Assembly: GCA_026874595.1 (NCBI GenBank)
Contig: CM049307.1
Span: 26,884,362 to 26,948,361, forward strand
DNA length: 64,000 nt
Direction: 5' to 3'
Source: Sipunculus nudus
Lineage: Eukaryota; Annelida; Sipuncula; Golfingiida; Sipunculidae
The notes under the pieces are model-generated. The model was not told the origin of the DNA, did no database searches, and worked only from the letters and a program-made list of their open reading frames with translations. Within the stretch, counting starts at the first letter, position 1. Each line of letters starts with the position of its first letter. The position numbers and the translations under genes are program-made. This document shows, one piece after another, positions 11,154 to 21,429 of the stretch.

Positions 11154-14100
11154 GTACGTCCTTGGTGTAAGGCATAAAATGTAAATAAAAATGTGTTACA
11201 TGTTACACAATGTCGAAAATTATCATACAAAGAAGATGATCATCACCTCGCACATACTGATGAACTGATAAGTTTTTTACTTTACATTTTATGACTCCCA
11301 ACAGAGGGCAGCATCTACTAGCAGAGTTAGGGTAGTTTCATGTTTTCTTTGCTCGAGTCTATCCGACTCTAAATAACAGACTGGAATCACTGGACGTAAA
11401 CTCCAGATCCCGACTTAAAGAATTATCAAGTTTGCGGGTTTTTTTTAAATTGCCATTGAAGGGTACAACGGTAAGATTTTCTCTTGTAAATACTAATGCA
11501 ATGGTTCAAAACATGACACATAATCGGAAAGACCCGACATTTTCATCACACCAAGGACATTAAACAATGTTTTATTTTCTTATTTTAGGACAACATCTGT
11601 GGTCATCTTTCATTATTGATTTTGTCAGAATTTTTAAATCCCTGCAATTTCTACATGTGACATCACCATATGATCAATACAGAATTTACTTAAAGTGACA
11701 AACTTTGAATTTATTACAGAAACTATATCACGGAATATTCTCTCAGAATAACTACAATACTGAACTTCTTATATTCTTTAATCATTAAAAATAAACAGAA
11801 TATTATTTCTTTGCAGATTTTTGTTATTATTATTATTATTATTCAGGCTACCTGTTAATAAGTTAACATTGATGTTAAGTTAAAATGTTACATAAGTAAA
11901 CATTGTTATTTTTGCTCATAACACTTTGTCTTTTATCTTCAGATATTCCGACCACGGTATACTGACGGGTTGTCTTTTCTTTCAGATAAACCGACCAGGG
12001 TGTATTGGCATATTGTCTTTTCTTTAAGATATCGACCATGGTGTATTGACATATTGTCTTTTCTTTCGGATATACCGACCATGGTGTATTGACAGGTTGT
12101 CTTTTCTTTCAGATATACCGACCACGGTGTATTGACAGGTTGTCTTTTTTTCAGATATACCGACCACGGTGTATTGACAGGTTGTCTTTTTTTCAGATAT
12201 ACCGACCACGGTGTATTGACAGGTTGTCTTTTTTTCAGATATACCGACCACGGTGTATTGACAGGTTGTCTTTTCTTTCAGATATACCGACCACGGTGTA
12301 TTGACAGGTTGTCTTTTTTTCAGATATACCGACCACGGTGTATTGACAGGTTGTCTTTTCTTCAGATATACCGACCACGGTGTATTGACAGGTTGTCTTT
12401 TCTTTCAGATATACCGACCACGGTGTATTGACAGGTTGTCTTTTTTTCAGATATACCGACCACGGTGTATTGACAGGTTGTCTTTTTTTCAGATATACCG
12501 ACCACGGTGTATTGACAGGTTGTCTTTTTTTCAGATATACCGACCACGGTGTATTGACAGGTTGTCTTTTCTTCAGATATACCGACCACGGTGTATTGAC
12601 AGGTTGTCTTTTCTTTCAGATATACCGACCACGGTGTATTGACAAGTTGTCTTTTCCTTCAGATGTACCGACCACGGTGTATTGACAGGTTGTCTTTTCT
12701 TTCAGATATACCGACCACGGTGTATTGACAGGTTGTCTTTTCTTCAGATATACCGACCACGGTGTATTGACAGGTTGTCTTTTCTTTCACATATACCGAC
12801 CACGGTGTATTGGCAGGTTGTCTTTTCTTTCAGATATACCGACCACGGTGTATTGACAGGTTGTCTTTTTTCAGATATACCGACCACGGTGTATTGACAG
12901 GTTGTCTTTTTTTCAGATATACCGACCACGGTGTATTGACAGGTTGTCTTTTTTTCAGATATACCGACCACGGTGTATTGACAGGTTGTCTTTTCTTTCA
13001 GATATACCGACCACGGTGTATTGACAGGTTGTCTTTTTTTCAGATATACCGACCACGGTGTATTGACAGGTTGTCTTTTCTTTCAGATATACCGACCACG
13101 GTGTATTGGTAGGATGTCTATTTTTTTCAGGTAAACCGACCACGGTGTATTTAGGTTTATTCATAGCTCGGCTCAGTTCGTTCAATGAAGCTACAATGGT
13201 GAGTAAGAAATAAATAACAGAAATGTCAATTCTAATCTGACAGTTTTAGAACATATTCAGTATGTTGCACTGATGTTTTAACAGAACATATAAGTAAACC
13301 ATTTCAGAAACATTTGATAGATTAAAATGCATTACAGAAATAGTTTAAAAAATGTAACAGATTTAAAATAAAATAATGTTCCGTTGAAAAAGTGTAAATA
13401 TAAATTATAACGTTGTCTTCACCATTTAATTGTAACTCTATCAAAATAGTGTCTGTATGATAAAAATATTTCAATAAATTCTTATAATGTTGTTAGAAAA
13501 TGGAGTAACTAGAGAAACTTCTTTAATTAAATAACAATCGCAAAGGTACGCAGTACCTGGTAACGAGCTTAGCGCATGCGCACTTTTAACTAGTCCTTGA
13601 TATTACAGGAATATGATGCAACACTGTATTTCCGACAAACATGGAAGGACTACCGACTGGCCAACTCGGCTCGCAAGAAGCAAATTGTGCTGAGTTACAA
13701 CGCCTTCTCCAAGCTGTGGGTGCCTGACACATTTCTGGTCAACGAGGACTCAGCCAGGCTCCATACAGTCACGGTCCCAAACCGTCTGATAACGCTGGAT
13801 CCTGACGGAACAATCTTCTACAGTCAGAAGTAAGTTGACATCTTTAAGGATACACACTCAAAGGCCTATAATTTGATAAACCACTGGTCCTACAGAACAT
13901 TCGTCCAGCAACTCAATGGTCCAACAGTCGAAAACTTCAATTGGCCGACAACAAACTGGACCGATAACCCACCAACAGTCCACAAATAGGACAGTCCATT
14001 GGTCAGATTACCTACTGGACCGACTACCCACTACTAGTCCGACAATTCATTGGCCCGAAAACGCTCTTTAATGACAATTCACTAGCATGACAGTCCAATG

Positions 14101-17100
14101 GTCGACAAATAATGTAAGGGCGATATCTAAAAAAACCCCTCTTGAAACATTGCGTATGGAAAAGCGCGATGATCGGAAAGAAAACTGCCCGTTTGACCGG
14201 AGGGTTATTGAACCATAGGCTGTTTGGCAGGAATGTTGTTGAACCAATGAGGTACACCTTTTCATACTTTTAATATCATTTTTTTTTCTTCTAATTTGTG
14301 TCCAATCTGATGATTTCAGATATGACGCCGTATAAATAAAGACTTTCATCGAATGCCCATATTATGTAATTATATATGATAAAATGAAATGTGTAATGTA
14401 AAAATATTAAGTGTTATATGATATCAGGTTATAAAATATAACGTAATATAATATAGTCATACATGTAACATTATCCACGCTATGATTTCCTTGGACTCCA
14501 GGATCACCGTAACCTTGGCCTGTGAGTTCATGCTCCAGAAGTTTCCACATGACAACCAGACCTGCGGCATTTACATAGAAAGCTGTAAGTCAGTGCATGT
14601 GTGGCAAAGCTTTCATTAAAATATCTTGGTGCAACTTACAGTAGATGTGAAATATTGCAAGATTTGTTTGGATTTATATTGGACTTTCTCAAAGTGTAAG
14701 TAAAACAGAGATTTAGAGAAAAAATGTGTTTGTCTTATTTTATTACAAAGTAATAATAAAAATACAAAATGTATCATAATTTTCAATAAATTTAATTATA
14801 TTAATACAGTATACACTTATTGAAACGATCGTGTTGTTCACAGTCGGGTACAACGCTGAGAATATTATGTACGAATGGCAAAACACGGGGGAGGTGGTCC
14901 AGCTGCCGGAGAAGTTCACTCTGCCGGAGTACTCGTACAGGGGGTACTCACTGCACGACTGTTCCAGGACCTATGTCTCAGGTAAGTATTCACAGGTTTG
15001 ATACATGATCTGAAAAGCAAAGGTTCGTCAACTAGTCACTCGTCGGATTGACAGTAGACATCCCCTAGTGTAGACACAAATAGGCTGCCCCAATGGGGTA
15101 ATCAATCAGAACCTTTTCCGTAACCTTTCCACAAGTGCAGGTGTCACCAGAGAGCTGTGACTTTGTTATTTTATTGCATGTCCAAGTAAGGGAACCAAGG
15201 TGTCTTGTTTGATGTTAGTTTCAGCACAATCATAATTCCATGGGAATCGATTCATGTCTATAGACGGTTTCTGTAGTTACATTGTTTGCTGTGTACTTCA
15301 AAGGCACCGCAGCTGCATACTTGAATTTTTCTTATGTTTTGCTCTCTGGAGGCGTGTCCATTTTAGTATTCATGCAATTAATGACAGGCCGCATAAAAGT
15401 GTGAGACAATTGGCCGAATGGTGGTCAGGATGTGTGACGTCAGCAGGCGTATATATACTGTGATTTTTTAAGGACTTCAAATGCTCTTAGGCCAGCGCCA
15501 GAGAGTGTAGATTGATCGTTTGTCACCGGTCAAGAAAGGTCCGGTTTGTCTGAACAGTTAAAAATCGGTGTTCCCGAGCGTAGAACATCAGTGTCCGCAG
15601 ACGGCAGCATAGACTTCTCTAACAGACATGAGAGTGGAACCTTGTTTTACAGAAGTACTTGTAAAACTGTCGATGTGTTTAACCGTGGTGATTTCCAGTA
15701 ACAGGTCAGGACAATTTATATGAAAACAAGAAGGCTTTGAAGCTAATTTTCAGTGATCGAGGATTTTCGCCTTGTCTGGCGAGCGCGTACATCAGTGGGA
15801 AGGGTGTCGACCCGGTTCTGTTTAGTGGCGTGAAGCGCTAGAGGTTGCCTGCTTATACACAGTGTAGGCTGCCTGGGCTAGTAGCTGGCATATCATTGTC
15901 ACGAGTGCGTCAGTCATGTGATCAGCAGCCGTTTAAATAGTTGAAATCTCGTGTGTAGTGTTCATCCAGGGGTTAACAGGATATTAAGCGAACCTGTGGG
16001 TTTATGCGATGGCGCAACTCGTCCGTCTGCCGTCCGCCATCGTCCGTATGTTATTCCATGCTAGCTCAAAAACGGTATAGTATAGTCATCTAAACCGCTG
16101 TATCGGATTTTGCTCATTTTCTATGTGCTATCTGCATTTACTTAGATTTTATAAGAACAAAGCTAAAATGCCTTTTAAAATCTTCTTCTCAAAAAATGTC
16201 AAGCCAAATAATTAAAAGGCCCAGTTCCGGTATAAAAGGAGAAGTGGAGCCACAGCCGAGCCAGTATACAACCTGTCACTGCAGTGCTCACACAAACCTG
16301 GCTTCAGGAGCTTTAATGTGGATTTTATAAAAAAAAATTACTAACCTGTTTGTCCCCAAAAATGTCAGTGAGAAACATCTCTTAGAAAGATATCATTTTA
16401 TTCCTTCATTAAGCACAAAGGATTAATTTTAAGTGAAAATTCCTAAGTTTTGTACACAGCAGCCAACACAAATTTGAATTTACCGGTCCTAGCTTTGGGG
16501 TATCCAGTATCACAACAGAGGCACACATGTGACAGCTTGGAAACCCCCTTTCCCCTGCTTACTGCACATACCACATGCCAGACACTCAGACAGGCCTAGC
16601 TTGCTCTGACCCAGCCATCATCTTATCACAACAGAAGCTCAGCTGCTGATAAGGCTGGCTACTACAGATTATATAACAGTCATGATGGCATGATAATGCA
16701 GACAGTGTAGTACTTGATGAATTAATGTGTTACTATGTAAAACATATGTCTTTGATATTGGCAGTTTTATTGTTCTGTATTAGATCCATTTGTGACCCAT
16801 GTCCGTACTCAAATACACTGGAGCATGAAGCACTGTGATGGTTCAGCTGACAAACTGAGGGCAAACATGCGAGGCCTTGTAGAACATTATAAGGGGAACC
16901 ATGCTAACTGCTTTCCATCAACTAGATGCAAGGAAGAAGGTGCCCTTTATGAAACAAAATGTTTGATTACAGATCAAAAAAGCAAAGCAGATGCTAATGA
17001 AAGCCATCACAGGCCTCAGGGTGTACAAGAATGCTGAAGACTTTATATTGTGCCAGAACACCCATTATGTTGAGTCCTTTAACAATGCGTGCTTAATTTA

Positions 17101-20100
17101 TCATGATAAAATATTAAGGATCTCATTTGGCTATGATGAGTATCAACGCCGCAGCAACATGTCAGTAATTGAGTGGAATGAAAACATGGACAGAGAAAGT
17201 ACATCAGTGTCTAACAGAATGTCTGTTAAAAACCCACGAAGACAACAGGGACAGACAATTTTAAAAGAAAATCAACTTGCATTCTTTGACACAATTTGGG
17301 AACATGTGATAATGTAAACACACTTATTATGACAGTTATATGCATAAACAATGAAGTTTTACACTTGGAATATATCTATATAAAATGTTAAAAAATGTCC
17401 ACACATTGAATCCACATGGTACAGGTACATGATTATTTTTACTTTTTTTAAACAGCTTGCAAACAATGCAAACAATATCCCCTTCATTAGCTTTCTATCC
17501 CTGGTCCTCAGTTTTACACTGATACACAGAGGTGACATTGATATACCCCATGCAGCCAGGCTGGGAAATTCCCTAAGCTGCCCCAAGGCACACTGGATCA
17601 TTAATCACATGGTCAGTCTCAACCAGCTTCACTTGGGATGGGATCATTCCGGTGGGGTCCCACCGGAATTGGGCCTTTCATATTTCGCGAAAATAATATC
17701 TGAAACTATCCATCTCACCTTGTTCGAAAGGTTCCAGTTCGTCGTGTTTTGGCCGAGTTTCAGGAAAGGGATACTGAAATTACACTTTCAGAAATGGCTC
17801 GGGCTATCATCACCAAATTAAATGCAGATGTTGGTCACATGACTCAGATTTGAAATTAATGGATTAGTGGTGCCACCTACATCAGCATTTTTGTACGAGG
17901 ATCATCGGTCCATTAACCCAGAATTTCTCAGGAATGGCGGAACTAGCATCCCAAAATTTAATGCAAAACCCCGTCGTTTATTAAACGTTGTTTGACTGAG
18001 CTTTTTGTGACGCCACTTGCATTAACTTACAAGCTAGAAAAAACCTTTGAAGATCTTCTTCTCTGAAATCATTAAGCCAAATTGTTTAAAGTTTCACATA
18101 AATTATTTCAGAGACGAGCTCTCTCAAATGGTTTGGATTTGATGAATTTTAGCAGAGTTACAGGAATCTGAACTTAGTTGTTTGACCAAGGAAGCATACT
18201 AACATGGCACTCTCAGAAACTACAGGAGCTAGCATAATCAAGTTGTGTGCAAATTTTGGTCAATTGACTCATATTTTAAGCTGCAATTTCTGTGGCGCCA
18301 CCTACCTAGACCTGTTTTACGAGCAAAAAAATTATAAGATTAGCCTCTTTCAACATTAAAATGTTTTATGATGAAACCATCAATCTGAATTGTTTAAATT
18401 TTTTTCAGAAGAATTATCCTAGGGCAATGGTCTTCTTCTGCAACACTGTTGTTTCAACTTCTGTAACATTGTCCAAAAATGATTCTTAGAAGGCCTTTGT
18501 TCAAGTTTACTGAAATGATTTTGACAGAATTATTTGACTTTGACTATGAAAGGACTGCAACTTTTATTATTCAAAACATTTTGATAAAAAACAAATCTTA
18601 TGAATATGTCAGCTTAAAAAAAAGGCATTGTAGCCAAAGTCTTTAAGTATGTGTAAACAGATTTACCAACAGGCCTAGATTGTGTCTGTATCTATGAATA
18701 GCTTGGCAGACTGCCAAATATTTCAGATTTGGCAACAAGCCAAAGGCCAGATTGGATTTGGTAATAGCCTTGGCAGGCTGCAAACTGTATAAGATAATGA
18801 AACATGTCAAGAATTCACTCAGGGACAGGTCAAGAGTTTACTCAGTGCAGCCAGGTGCAGATCAGGATTTCACTCAGTGCAGTAGCTAGAGCAAGCAATT
18901 TGTTCCAGTTCAATCAGGACAACTGCCTTTCTCACCTTAACCTAGTTAGCCCAGTGCATTCGACTCAAGAGAAGTTTGAGGAATTGGCCTGATAATTTTA
19001 CCTGTCCATGCATCTTTGTCGCTACCTACAATGACTTTTGCAGAGTGTGTGTGCTAATTTCTCAGAAAGGATTTGATATATCAGCCTTAAATTGTGCATG
19101 TTTTCACATATCGGATAGCTTTGTCGTATACAAGGCTGGTGTCGCCACCTACAATTATTTTGCAAAGTGTATGTCCCTGCTTATTCCTCAGGAGGGCTTT
19201 AACTTATCAGCCTGAAATTGGGCATATATGTATACATATCGCAGAGCTTTGTCGTATACAAGACTGGTGGCGCCACCTCCAATCATACATTGTAAAGTAT
19301 AGTCTGCTACAACTTCATAATTACAAGTATTCTACAGTCGGGAAGATATATTGATCATTTTGGTAATCAAAAACGAAATTGCTAATTTTCATTTTCACTT
19401 GTGGGGGACGTCATAGGTCCGTCAGTTACAGTCATAGCGTCAGAGGTTCGTCAATTGTTGTCTCTTTTAGTAAGCTGGTCCAGTTGTCACAGGTCCGGTA
19501 GATTGACTAAATTTCACAGATGCGTAAACTGATCGAAATGTCACAGATTCGTGAACAGGTCTAAATGTCACGGGTTAGTCGACTTATCTAAACATCACAG
19601 GTTTCCGCAAATAATCTAAACGTCAAAGGTTCCCCAACTTACGTTAGTCTGAACGTCACAGGTTCCGCAACTAATGTAAACGTCACAGCTTCTGCAACAT
19701 TTCCAGCGCTGCTTTATTTTCAGGCTCGCTAAAAGCGATTAACTCTGTCAACACCTTTTTTTAGGACCACAATCATAATACAATGTATAATTAAACGTTA
19801 CTTAGGACCAGCAGCGCCTTATGCACTCGTGTGTCTTTAATGTCTTTGGAATGCATGTTAGCACGTAGACAGACGTAGGGGAAATTATAATGCACAGTTG
19901 TATACGCGGCATGGCTGGCTCATTGATACATGAAAAGGCAACTGTGTAACTTGCTGACAGTTACAGGAAACATCTACTGTGTGAATTGTTCATCTTGCCT
20001 GTAACCACAGCTTTATTACATGTTTGATGTTAGAAAGTAACCTCTGTTTCGTGACTTTTTTTTTGTTACTGGTGACTTTTATTTATGACGTGTGTCCCTG

Positions 20101-21208
20101 TTACAGGTAACTTCAGCTGTAAGTACATAAACCTTCACCTGGACAGGGAGATCGGTTATTACGTGATCCGGGTGTTTGTCCCAAGTATTCTGATCGTTGG
20201 ACTGTCCTGGGTGTCCTTCTGGATCGACTACAGGTCCGTTCCTGCCAGGATATCCCTAGGACTGTTGACAGTGCTGACCATCACCACCCAGGCCTCCAGT
20301 GTCACCTCCCGACTCCCTCCCGTCTCCTACATCAAGGCCATCGATGTCTGGATGTCCGTCTGCCTCGTTTTCGTTTTTTGTGGATTAATAGAGTATTCCA
20401 TCGTCAACGTGCTGGCGCGCAGTCAGAGCCCTCAGGACGGAAACAAGGAAGAAGTAAGAGGTTTAAGTTTAATAAACAATACAGATTTATTTACATCAGA
20501 GACACCTGACAAAAGCGGTATTGCTGAATTACTTGCCCCGAAAAAAGAACGTTGCGAAAACTCTACCTATTTGTTGAGAATGACTTTTAAGGACCTAAGT
20601 AAAAATTTAGGATTGTGCACGTTTACGTTCCAATTTTTAGTTACGTGTGTATTTCTGATTGACGGGTAAGGTTTGGTTCTATGAGCATTAGCATGTGTAT
20701 CTTGCATCGATAAGCAAGAGATTTTTTGTTATTAAGTATTGTCATACATTTCAATATAAGTACGGCTTTTGCTTAGTGTGTTATCGATAAATTTTGACTT
20801 TTGACTTTTAAGTTTTATCTAAAGTCTATGTTTAGATTTATTAGAATAACCGATTAACCTTTTACGTCATAACGATATGTTAAATAACTTAAATTGTTTA
20901 TATTTTAAAACGACATGAACCTTATTGTTATACAATAAAGTTTTTTAACTGACCGATATTTATGCAATACAGATCATCTGTTACACCATTACACTTTTAT
21001 CTCGCAGAAACAAGGCGTGATTGACGAAGAGGACGATGTGAAGTGTTGTACAGGACGCTGGAGTCCGGGCGGCAACACCAGCAAGCCCAAGCTAGTGGAC
21101 CGATGGTCACGAGTCGTCTTCCCCGCCGCCTTCGCCATTTTTAACATATTTTATTGGTCAATTTACTACGGCGTTAACGTTCAGGCTCCCCATGGAATGG
21201 CTGTATAA
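10990..21208 (+). CDS. Anion-selective Cys-loop receptor subunit, copy A (exons 2-8)
   Basis: Subunit of a pentameric ligand-gated chloride channel of the glycine receptor/GluCl type in the plasma membrane. Joined exons are 10990-11153, 13131-13198, 13609-13829, 14502-14584, 14844-14981, 20107-20453 and 21008-21208, about 407 codons, all with compatible phases and GT-AG borders. In order: YDKFVRPN, loop D (YFRQTW), loop A (WVPDTF), a Cys-loop with 13 residues between cysteines, ESFGY of loop B, a second cysteine pair around loop C, M1-M3 with PAR before M2 (anion selectivity), a short M3-M4 loop and M4 near the C-terminus. The second cysteine pair and the conserved arginine in loop D favour the GlyR/GluCl clade over GABA receptors. 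The agonist cannot be told from sequence. Exon 1, with most of the signal peptide, was not found. A near-identical paralogue lies about 30 kb downstream. Family call is firm; exon 2 start is less certain. Confidence 0.9.
11940..13130 (+). repeat. Splice-acceptor minisatellite, copy A (~28 units of ~43 bp)
   Basis: Tandem array filling the 3' part of intron 2 up to exon 3. The unit is a pyrimidine run ending in CAG, then ATATACCGACCACGGTGTAT, then TGACAGGTTGTC. The CAG plus the 20 nt after it are the acceptor and first codons of exon 3 (PTTVY), so the array is an amplified intron-exon border. The first four units are the most diverged and the middle ones nearly identical. Length change comes mostly from the T tract. 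Frames open on both strands here are a by-product of the repeat. Confidence 0.97.
13131..13198 (+). CDS. Receptor copy A, exon 3
   Basis: 68-nt exon after TTTTTTTCAG, ending ATG|GTGAGT. The phase-1 join from exon 2 makes a Gly codon (G|GT), then KPTTVYLGLFIARLSSFNEATM, the first beta strands of the ligand-binding domain. Its first 20 nt and the preceding pyrimidine tract are the template of the minisatellite that fills the end of intron 2. Confidence 0.88.
13609..13829 (+). CDS. Receptor copy A, exon 4 (loops D, A and E)
   Basis: Starts after TATTACAG and ends at AA|GTAAGT. Encodes EYDATLYFRQTW (loop D, with the Arg that contacts the agonist carboxylate in glycine receptors), LWVPDTF (loop A) and the strand up to the Cys-loop. 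Copy A reads WKDYRL where copy B reads WVDDRL. Confidence 0.93.
13860..14120. repeat. Degenerate GTCCGACAA minisatellite, intron 4 copy A
   Basis: Repeats of about 20-30 bp built on ACTGGTCC and GTCCGACAAC, 40 bp into intron 4. The same tract is at 47970-48140 in copy B. Confidence 0.6.
14502..14584 (+). CDS. Receptor copy A, exon 5 (Cys-loop)
   Basis: 83-nt exon, acceptor TCCAG, donor T|GTAAGT. Encodes the signature Cys-loop: Cys, 13 residues including FPHDNQT, Cys. NQT is a glycosylation sequon inside the loop. It ends with the ES of the loop B motif ESFGY. Confidence 0.93.
14844..14981 (+). CDS. Receptor copy A, exon 6 (loop B to loop C)
   Basis: 138-nt exon after TTCACAG, ending G|GTAAGT. 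Reads FGYNAENIMYEW, then LPEYSYRGYSLHDC, the first cysteine of the loop C pair, then SRTYVS. Copy B differs here at five residues, including T versus A and S versus T inside loop C. Confidence 0.93.
15979..19360 (+). mobile_element. Helentron-like complex element E2 in intron 6, copy A
   Basis: Absent from copy B, whose intron 6 is 1.4 kb instead of 5.1 kb. It opens with AGCGAACCTGTGGGTTTATG, then CGTCCGTCTGCCGTCCGCC, as E1 and E3 do. Later parts hold repeats with GGTGGCGCCACCT (18293, 19263) and blocks shared with 60300-60830. A transposase-like frame lies at 16780-17317. The right end is not clear; no terminal hairpin was found. Confidence 0.55.
16780..17317 (+). pseudogene. Frameshifted transposase-like fragment
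   Basis: Two overlapping frames in succession. The first runs DPFVTHVRTQIHW, MKHCDGSADKLRANM, VEHYKGNHANC. It is continued in the next frame, after an A run near 16976, by ITGLRVYKNAEDFIL and HYVESFNNACLIYHDK. The order resembles the C-terminal half of multicopy transposase-like proteins common in invertebrate genomes, in which the E of the ESFNN motif may be the last acidic residue of a catalytic triad (from memory of the family). The shift and missing N-terminus mark it as inactive. Confidence 0.5.
19417..19700. repeat. Minisatellite GTCACAGGTTCG (~32-bp period), intron 6 copy A
   Basis: About nine imperfect units of the type CGTCACAGGTTCCGCAACTA followed by ATCTAAA. A single related unit (AGGTTCGTCAACTAGTCACT) is at 15022, at the start of the same intron. 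Confidence 0.6.
20107..20453 (+). CDS. Receptor copy A, exon 7 (loop C end, M1-M3)
   Basis: 347-nt exon after GTTACAG, ending GAA|GTAAGA. Encodes GNFSC (second loop C cysteine), M1, the PAR motif at the inner mouth of the pore, M2 (RISLGLLTVLTITTQASS) and M3 (AIDVWMSVCLVFVF), then the start of the M3-M4 loop. Pore position 6' is Leu rather than the usual Thr. The frame stays open past the donor to 20669, but copy B stops two codons after the same donor, so this is intron. Confidence 0.94.
21008..21208 (+). CDS. Receptor copy A, exon 8 (M4 and stop)
   Basis: Terminal exon after TCTCGCAG. Encodes an acidic stretch (DEEDDVKCC), the rest of a short M3-M4 loop (about 45 residues in all), M4 (FPAAFAIFNIFYW) and a 16-residue tail to TAA. 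Both copies are 201 nt long in this exon. Confidence 0.93.
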   Translation, partial: KQGVIDEEDDVKCCTGRWSPGGNTSKPKLVDRWSRVVFPAAFAIFNIFYWSIYYGVNVQAPHGMAV

Positions 21209-21321
21209 CGAGACACTGGATGTGGCAAATACAGTAAATCCCTGCTAATCCAAACGCTAAGCTGACACGAAAAAAACGGATATAGGAGTGGTCCCTGTTT
21301 AATCGTATAATCGGTCACTGT

Positions 21322-21429
<108 letters not shown>

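Noticed and set aside
12110-12153. Each repeat unit as a microexon (acceptor CAG|AT and donor-like CAG|GTTGTC)
   Set aside because: The exon would be 26 nt and the next intron only about 17 nt, too short for splicing.
11940-13130. CRISPR-like array
   Set aside because: The units are directly adjacent with no unique spacers, and the genome is animal.
11940-13185. Long open frames on both strands with repeated motifs such as TGCLFFRYTDHGVL and VGISEKKTTCQY
   Set aside because: They follow from a unit length near a multiple of three in a minisatellite. They shift frame whenever the T tract changes and have no signal of a real repeat protein.
17429-17821. 130-codon plus-strand frame inside E2
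   Set aside because: No recognisable family; lies in repeat DNA that is absent from the paralogous intron.
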